Source of the DNA: JBDTRY01 sp039931435
Lineage (GTDB): Bacteria > Acidobacteriota > Thermoanaerobaculia > Gp7-AA8
Assembly (NCBI GenBank): GCA_039931435.1
Contig: JBDTRY010000140.1
Span: 1-9,724, forward strand
Direction: 5' to 3'
DNA length: 9,724 nt
Below the pieces are notes generated by a model, which was not told the origin of the DNA, made no database searches, and saw only the letters and a program-made list of their open reading frames with translations. The translations under genes and the position numbers were made by a program. Below are positions 6,146-9,724 of the stretch, one piece after another. The stretch's first letter is position 1. Each line of letters begins with the position of its first letter.

Positions 6146-6151
6146 ATTCTA
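6146..6151 (-). promoter_or_regulatory. Candidate -10 element of a near-leaderless regulator mRNA
   Basis: TAGAAT on the minus strand matches TATAAT at 5 of 6 positions and ends 11 nt before the regulator's ATG at 6134. Transcription from it would leave a leader of only about 5 nt, which agrees with the absence of a Shine-Dalgarno sequence. There is no recognisable TTGACA-like -35 at 16-18 nt, which weakens the call or implies activator dependence. Confidence 0.35.
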
Positions 6152-6371
6152 GCAGATGGCCTGCGCCGAACGCCGTTTCCGAAGCAGAGAGACGCGACGC
6201 AGAATCAGCGTTCAACATACCCCATCCGATCGTTGCCTTTGCAAGGGAGAGGATCTGCCCATGAAAACGGAATGTCACATGCCGAATCTCGAACTTCGAG
6301 CCACAGTTGCCCCGTCCGCTTGCACTTGTATTTAGCTGATAGACTCGACGGCCTCTCAGGGGCGCGACGTC

Positions 6372-7640
6372 TTGGCAATCAAACGCATCATTCCTGTCTC
6401 CTCGGGCAAAGGCGGCGTAGGCAAGACCACGTTCGCCGTCAACTTTTCGCTGGCCCTTTCCGAGCACGGCCGTTGCGTTCTCGTCGATCTCGACACCGGC
6501 ACCTCGTCGGTCCGCAATGCCATCGACGTTCCGGTGCAGAAGGACCTCTACCACTTCTTCAAGAAGGACGAGCCTCTGGCGGGATGCATTACATCCCTGG
6601 ACTGGAAACTCGATCCGCTTGGCCGGTTCAGGAATTTCGGTTTCGTGGCCGGCCCCCTCCACCTCATCGATGACATCACCAACTTCGGCCCGGACCGGAA
6701 GCAGCAGCTCATCCAGGCCATCAACGGCATCGACGCCGATTACATCGTCCTGGACATGAAGTCCGGAGTGGACGCCAACGTTCTGGACTTCCTCCCCTGG
6801 TCGAACTCGGGCATTCTGGTCTTCACTCCCCATCTCCCCAGCGCCACGTTCGCCGCCTCGGACATCGTCAAGGCCATCCTCTTCCGAAAACTGCGGCTGA
6901 TCTTCAGCAAGGGATCCCCGTTCTTCGAAACCGTCAGCGGAAAGTTCGACTTCTGGAGGCTGACCAATGAGCTCATCGATCGCGTGGAAGACGTCTATGA
7001 CCCTTCGATCGGCAACCTCGACGAGTTCACGACAGACCTCTTCGCCTCACTCGGCGATCATCCCATCGCCACCACGGTGGCCAGCACCATCGACGAGTTC
7101 CGCGTCTATTACCTTCTCAATCTGTTCCACGGAGTCGACGAATCATTTGAAACTGCCGTGCGCCCCTTTGTGGAAAACGTGACCCGGAACGTCTCCAGTC
7201 ACTGCGGCATCACCAACCTGGGATGGATCAACCGCAGTGAGGCCATCCATCGGGCCAACTGCGAGCGCGTCCCTGCTCTGCTTTTCACGGAGAAACGCAG
7301 GCAACCAAAACCCGTGGAAGCCTGGGAGAGTGAACTCGAAAATCTGCGGGTTACGGCCATCGGACTAAAACCGAAAACAAAGGTGCGCAGGACCGTCCAG
7401 GCCGGCGGGCATCCCGACGACGCCACCGATCATCTGAGGGGGCAACTGGATCTGCTGAAAAGCATGTTCGCTCAGCGTCGCGATGACGACTACCGGGCCA
7501 ACTTCGAATACGTCACCCAGCGGGCCCTGTTCACGATCAATACGCGGCGAGCCGCTGAATTCGGAGAACCACGTATTTACAGGCCCGGTGAATTGCTGAA
7601 TCAGATGTACGCGTCTTCGAAAGCGAGAGGACTGGTCTGA
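6372..7640 (+). CDS. MinD/ParA-superfamily (SIMIBI) P-loop ATPase of unknown role
   Basis: The product is 422 residues and soluble. The deviant Walker A motif GKGGVGKT is at 12-19 with the signature Lys13. Walker A' is VLVDLDTG (36-43) in place of the usual DADxG. The Walker B-like strand YIVLD ends at Asp128. Residues 147-178 follow the MinD/FlhG fold, but about 65 extra residues (179-243) precede the strand 'YYLLNLF', which replaces the usual 'vvlN' strand. 'LGWINRSEAIHRANCERVP' (283 onward) matches the 'G-x-IP-D-x-x-v-x-x-A' segment. A charged tail of about 100 residues follows, containing 'KPKTKVRRT'. The start is TTG at 6372 with AGGGG 9 nt upstream; a stop codon (TAG, 6333-6335) lies upstream in frame with no ATG or GTG between. 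The gene is divergent from the CRP-type regulator. A role in polar placement, flagellar number or exopolysaccharide control is conceivable, but nothing here decides it. Confidence 0.8.
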   Translation: MAIKRIIPVSSGKGGVGKTTFAVNFSLALSEHGRCVLVDLDTGTSSVRNAIDVPVQKDLYHFFKKDEPLAGCITSLDWKLDPLGRFRNFGFVAGPLHLIDDITNFGPDRKQQLIQAINGIDADYIVLDMKSGVDANVLDFLPWSNSGILVFTPHLPSATFAASDIVKAILFRKLRLIFSKGSPFFETVSGKFDFWRLTNELIDRVEDVYDPSIGNLDEFTTDLFASLGDHPIATTVASTIDEFRVYYLLNLFHGVDESFETAVRPFVENVTRNVSSHCGITNLGWINRSEAIHRANCERVPALLFTEKRRQPKPVEAWESELENLRVTAIGLKPKTKVRRTVQAGGHPDDATDHLRGQLDLLKSMFAQRRDDDYRANFEYVTQRALFTINTRRAAEFGEPRIYRPGELLNQMYASSKARGLV

Positions 7641-7667
7641 GCAAGGGCCGGAACTGTCCCCCGAAGC

Positions 7668-8345
7668 TCATCGGCGCAATCGCGTGCGCATCACCCGCCA
7701 TGCGATCCTGAGCGTATCGCTCAGAGGCCGGTAGTGGCTGGTCTGAACGCCGTCGACGAACCCCAGGCCGATGGGCATGCTGATGATAGCGGACCCGTCA
7801 CGGCCGGCCCTGACGATGACCTCACTCTCGGCGTCGAAACCGTTGGCAAGGATGTGCGTCTTCCGCAGAAGGTCCGAAGAGTAGAGCCGGTACCCGCTCT
7901 GCGAATCGCTGATCCTCGTCCCGGAGGCGATTGAGATGGTCCACGCCGAAAACAGATTCGCTCCCCGCCGTCTTCGCACCATCTGATCGAACAGGTGCCG
8001 CCGGCTGCCGATGATCAGATGCGCCCCCGTTTCTTTCCACAGGGCTACGAACTTCGGGATCTCGTCAGCCAGATGCTGTCCGTCGGCGTCGAGCGTCACT
8101 ACAGCGTCGAAACCACGGTCCAGCGCGAGCTGAAAGGCGGTTTTCAATGCGGCCCCTTTGCCTCGATTGCGGGGATGCCGGATTACGTCGGCTCCAGCTT
8201 CACGCGCCTCCACTCCCGTTCCGTCGGACGATCCATCGTCGATGACGATGACGTCCGGCAGATGCTGGAGGCAGGCGCGGACAATTCCGCCGATAGTCGC
8301 TTCGGCGTTCAGTGCCGGAATGGCCACGACAATTCTCTCAGTCAT
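7668..8345 (-). CDS. Family 2 glycosyltransferase (dolichol-phosphate mannose synthase-like)
   Basis: This is a GT-A fold glycosyltransferase of 225 residues with no transmembrane segment, likely acting at the cytoplasmic membrane face. The N-terminal strand 'IVVAIPALNAEATIGGIV' opens the nucleotide-sugar domain. 'VIDDGSSDGT' ends at 43, 'NRGKGAALKTAF' is at 60-71, and the metal-binding DXD is DADGQH at 86-91. 'GSRRH' and 'SDSQSGYRLY' are typical of DPM1/polyprenyl-phosphate sugar transferases. The true start is the ATG at 8343-8345 with GGAG (complement of 8351-8354) 5 nt upstream; the frame is open further upstream, but that part is antisense-frame sequence within the ketosynthase gene. The gene overlaps the ketosynthase stop by 8 nt (ATGACTGA), implying translational coupling. 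The sugar and acceptor are unknown. Glycosylation of a lipid or polyketide product is an inference from the neighbour. Confidence 0.9.
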   Translation of the reverse strand: MTERIVVAIPALNAEATIGGIVRACLQHLPDVIVIDDGSSDGTGVEAREAGADVIRHPRNRGKGAALKTAFQLALDRGFDAVVTLDADGQHLADEIPKFVALWKETGAHLIIGSRRHLFDQMVRRRRGANLFSAWTISIASGTRISDSQSGYRLYSSDLLRKTHILANGFDAESEVIVRAGRDGSAIISMPIGLGFVDGVQTSHYRPLSDTLRIAWRVMRTRLRR

Positions 8346-9579
8346 CAGCACTCCGGGAGATGACGGCGGAGACCATTCCTCCGCCTGCTGAGAGCGAATT
8401 GACGAGAATGTGGCGAAGGTGAGCGGGACGGCGCTCGACCACGATGGGCAGGTCTGTTCCCGGATCCCCTCTCTCGAATCCAACGGACGGGAACAGCTCC
8501 TGTTGCTGCATGGCCAGCAGAGCACTGGCGATCTGCAACCCCCCTGCCGCAGCATATTCTCCGAAGTATCCCTTCGTGGCCACCACCGGCGGAATGTTCT
8601 CGTTGAAGAAATCCTGAAGCGCAATTCTCTCCAGGGCATCGCAGGCCACCGTCGAGTTGGCGGAGGCCCAGACGGCATCGATATCCTGTGGAAGGATTCC
8701 GGCGTCACTGATGGCGTGGGCCATCGCTCGCACCAGAGAGGCCGCAGAGATCCCCCAGTTTGAAATCGACGCAGTCGGATCCTTGGCGATTCCGAATCCG
8801 GAAAGATACCCATACACTTTCCCCTTCGGAGTGTCCGTGTTGTCGGAGGCCCGCAGCAGGAGGATGGCGCCGCCCTCCCCTACCACCATGCCGTTACGGC
8901 GGTGGTCGAAGGGACGAGCCGCTTCGTCCCTATCGCCCGAGGGGTGAGCGAGCGCGCCAATTCGATCCAGCACGCTGAAGGTGATGTCGTTCATCTCCTC
9001 CACGCCGCCAGTGATTGCCGCGCCCACTGTGCCCTTCACGATCTGCGAAGCCGCGTACATGAGCGCCGAGATGGCCGAGGACTCCCGCTGGGTGAACGTG
9101 AGATTGAACCCCTCCAGTCCGAATTCGATCGCGATATGACTTCCCGGAGCGTTGGCCACGGACTCGGCGAAAAGTTGCGGAGGAGCCAGGGCCGCCCCCT
9201 TCTCCACGTATTCGCGCAGATACTCGACTGAGGTCTGAACGGGACCGAAGGTGGTTCCCATGGATACTCCGCATTGCCTGCTGCCGGGGAGAGGCTCGTC
9301 CAGGCCAGCGTCATCGAGGCATAGACGCATGGCCGCCACAGCCATGCGGGAGAGATTGTTCATGCGCCGGATCTTCGAGGCAGGGATGTAATCGCGGGGG
9401 CTGAAATCTTTGACGAAGGCTCCTCGGTGTGCGTTGAGCAAGGAGGTGTCGAACCTCGTGACCTCCTCGATTGCGGTAGATCCCGACCGCAGCTTTTCCC
9501 GGAAGCGCTCAACGCCAATCGCCTCCGGACCGACGACACCGATTCCCACCACTGCCACTCGGGCGCCAACCCTGCTCAT
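8338..9579 (-). CDS. Ketosynthase-fold protein lacking catalytic residues (chain-length-factor-like)
   Basis: This is a FabF-like thiolase-fold protein of 413 residues. Family landmarks are intact: 'VAVVGIGVVGPEAIG' at 8-22, 'RRMNNLSRMAVAA' at 71-83, 'PFDHRRNGMVVGEGGAILLL' at 223-242, Lys336 in 'ATKG', and a C-terminal 'VNSLSAGGG'. By alignment by eye with E. coli FabF, the active-site Cys163 becomes Glu166 (in NLTFTQRESSA), His303 becomes Ser306 (VWASANST), and His340 becomes Glu341 (TKGYFGEYAAAGG). It therefore cannot do Cys-based condensation. A partner role like type II polyketide or aryl-polyene chain length factors, or a decarboxylase, is inferred. The start at ATG 9577-9579 fits the family length; in-frame ATGs at 9615 and 9651 are alternatives, and none has a clear Shine-Dalgarno sequence. 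It is translationally coupled to the glycosyltransferase. Confidence 0.88.
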   Translation of the reverse strand: MSRVGARVAVVGIGVVGPEAIGVERFREKLRSGSTAIEEVTRFDTSLLNAHRGAFVKDFSPRDYIPASKIRRMNNLSRMAVAAMRLCLDDAGLDEPLPGSRQCGVSMGTTFGPVQTSVEYLREYVEKGAALAPPQLFAESVANAPGSHIAIEFGLEGFNLTFTQRESSAISALMYAASQIVKGTVGAAITGGVEEMNDITFSVLDRIGALAHPSGDRDEAARPFDHRRNGMVVGEGGAILLLRASDNTDTPKGKVYGYLSGFGIAKDPTASISNWGISAASLVRAMAHAISDAGILPQDIDAVWASANSTVACDALERIALQDFFNENIPPVVATKGYFGEYAAAGGLQIASALLAMQQQELFPSVGFERGDPGTDLPIVVERRPAHLRHILVNSLSAGGGMVSAVISRSADD

Positions 9580-9724
9580 GTCGGTCGAGAGTGTAGCGGA
9601 AGATCCGCCGATCATCCGAGCGGGTTGACGCTGCGCCACCGCGGCGCGCATGTCAGGAGTGATGCGCGCGTGTCATCCCGAACGAGAGACTGTGTCAAAA
9701 CCTGATGAAACTCAAAGAAGGACG
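9580..9724. other. Region upstream of the ketosynthase-like gene, right edge
   Basis: No gene is confidently called in these 145 bp. The minus-strand frame of the ketosynthase is open up to an ATG at 9651, so 24 more residues are possible. Another minus-strand frame is open from the window edge to a TGA at 9612-9614 that overlaps the alternative ketosynthase ATG at 9613-9615 as ATGA. It could be the tail of an upstream gene, but the G+C of its third codon positions near the edge looks low for this genome. The segment also contains TCATCCCGAA (9673-9682), the complement of the 10-mer seen twice in the clpP-clpX gap. Confidence 0.5.

Noticed and set aside
6320..6348. Promoter TTGCAC or TTGCCC upstream of the P-loop ATPase gene
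   Set aside because: No -10 element with acceptable match lies at 16-18 nt from either hexamer; TATTTA matches at only three positions.
6135..6833. Upstream part of the regulator frame, open as far as 6833
   Set aside because: It is antisense to the P-loop ATPase gene and unlike any CRP family N-terminus; the family start MDTALFRKF fits the ATG at 6134.
7641..7667. Bidirectional terminator in the 27-bp convergent gap
   Set aside because: Only a weak GGG/CCC pairing is visible and there is no T-run on either strand.
8346..8813. Upstream part of the glycosyltransferase frame, open as far as 8813
   Set aside because: It lies inside the ketosynthase gene in another frame on the same strand. 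The glycosyltransferase family start and a Shine-Dalgarno sequence are at 8345.

Overview
This is a bacterial chromosomal window of moderately high G+C. It carries housekeeping genes on the left and less ordinary genes on the right. The sequence does not fix the species. The trigger factor-ClpP-ClpX-Lon order, tRNA genes with encoded CCA ends, a CRP-type regulator beside a phospholipid synthase, and a FabF-like ketosynthase pseudo-enzyme would fit Acidobacteriota or a deltaproteobacterial/myxobacterial lineage. That placement is an impression, not a measurement.

Left part (1-4371, all minus strand): a protein quality-control cluster read right to left as tig, clpP, clpX and the 5' part of lon, which runs off the left edge. 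Trigger factor receives nascent chains at the ribosome. ClpX unfolds substrates and feeds them to the ClpP peptidase, and Lon is a second AAA+ protease. The 341-bp clpP-clpX gap holds no gene but contains a good sigma70-type promoter for clpX and a REP-like hairpin. The tig-clpP gap contains a perfect 9-bp direct repeat, a dyad and a GC hairpin that could be control elements.

Middle (4484-6134, minus strand): tRNA-Lys(CUU) and tRNA-Leu(UAG) lie just upstream of tig, behind a good promoter, so the tRNAs and tig may share a transcript. Upstream of them are a PgsA-like CDP-alcohol phosphatidyltransferase and a CRP/FNR-family regulator. The pgsA-like frame has no ATG, GTG or TTG start upstream of its catalytic motif. 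The best candidate is a CTG that overlaps the regulator's stop as CTGA.

Right part (6372-9724): a plus-strand MinD/ParA-superfamily ATPase with an internal insertion and a long C-terminal tail is divergent from the regulator. It converges on a minus-strand pair: a ketosynthase-fold protein followed, with an 8-nt overlap, by a family 2 glycosyltransferase. All three expected catalytic residues of the ketosynthase are replaced (Cys to Glu, His to Ser, His to Glu), so it is probably a chain-length-factor-like or structural partner rather than an active condensing enzyme. This pair is probably the end of a lipid, polyene or polyketide cluster that continues past the right edge, and it is the most interesting part of the window. 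No transposon, CRISPR array or phage gene was seen.
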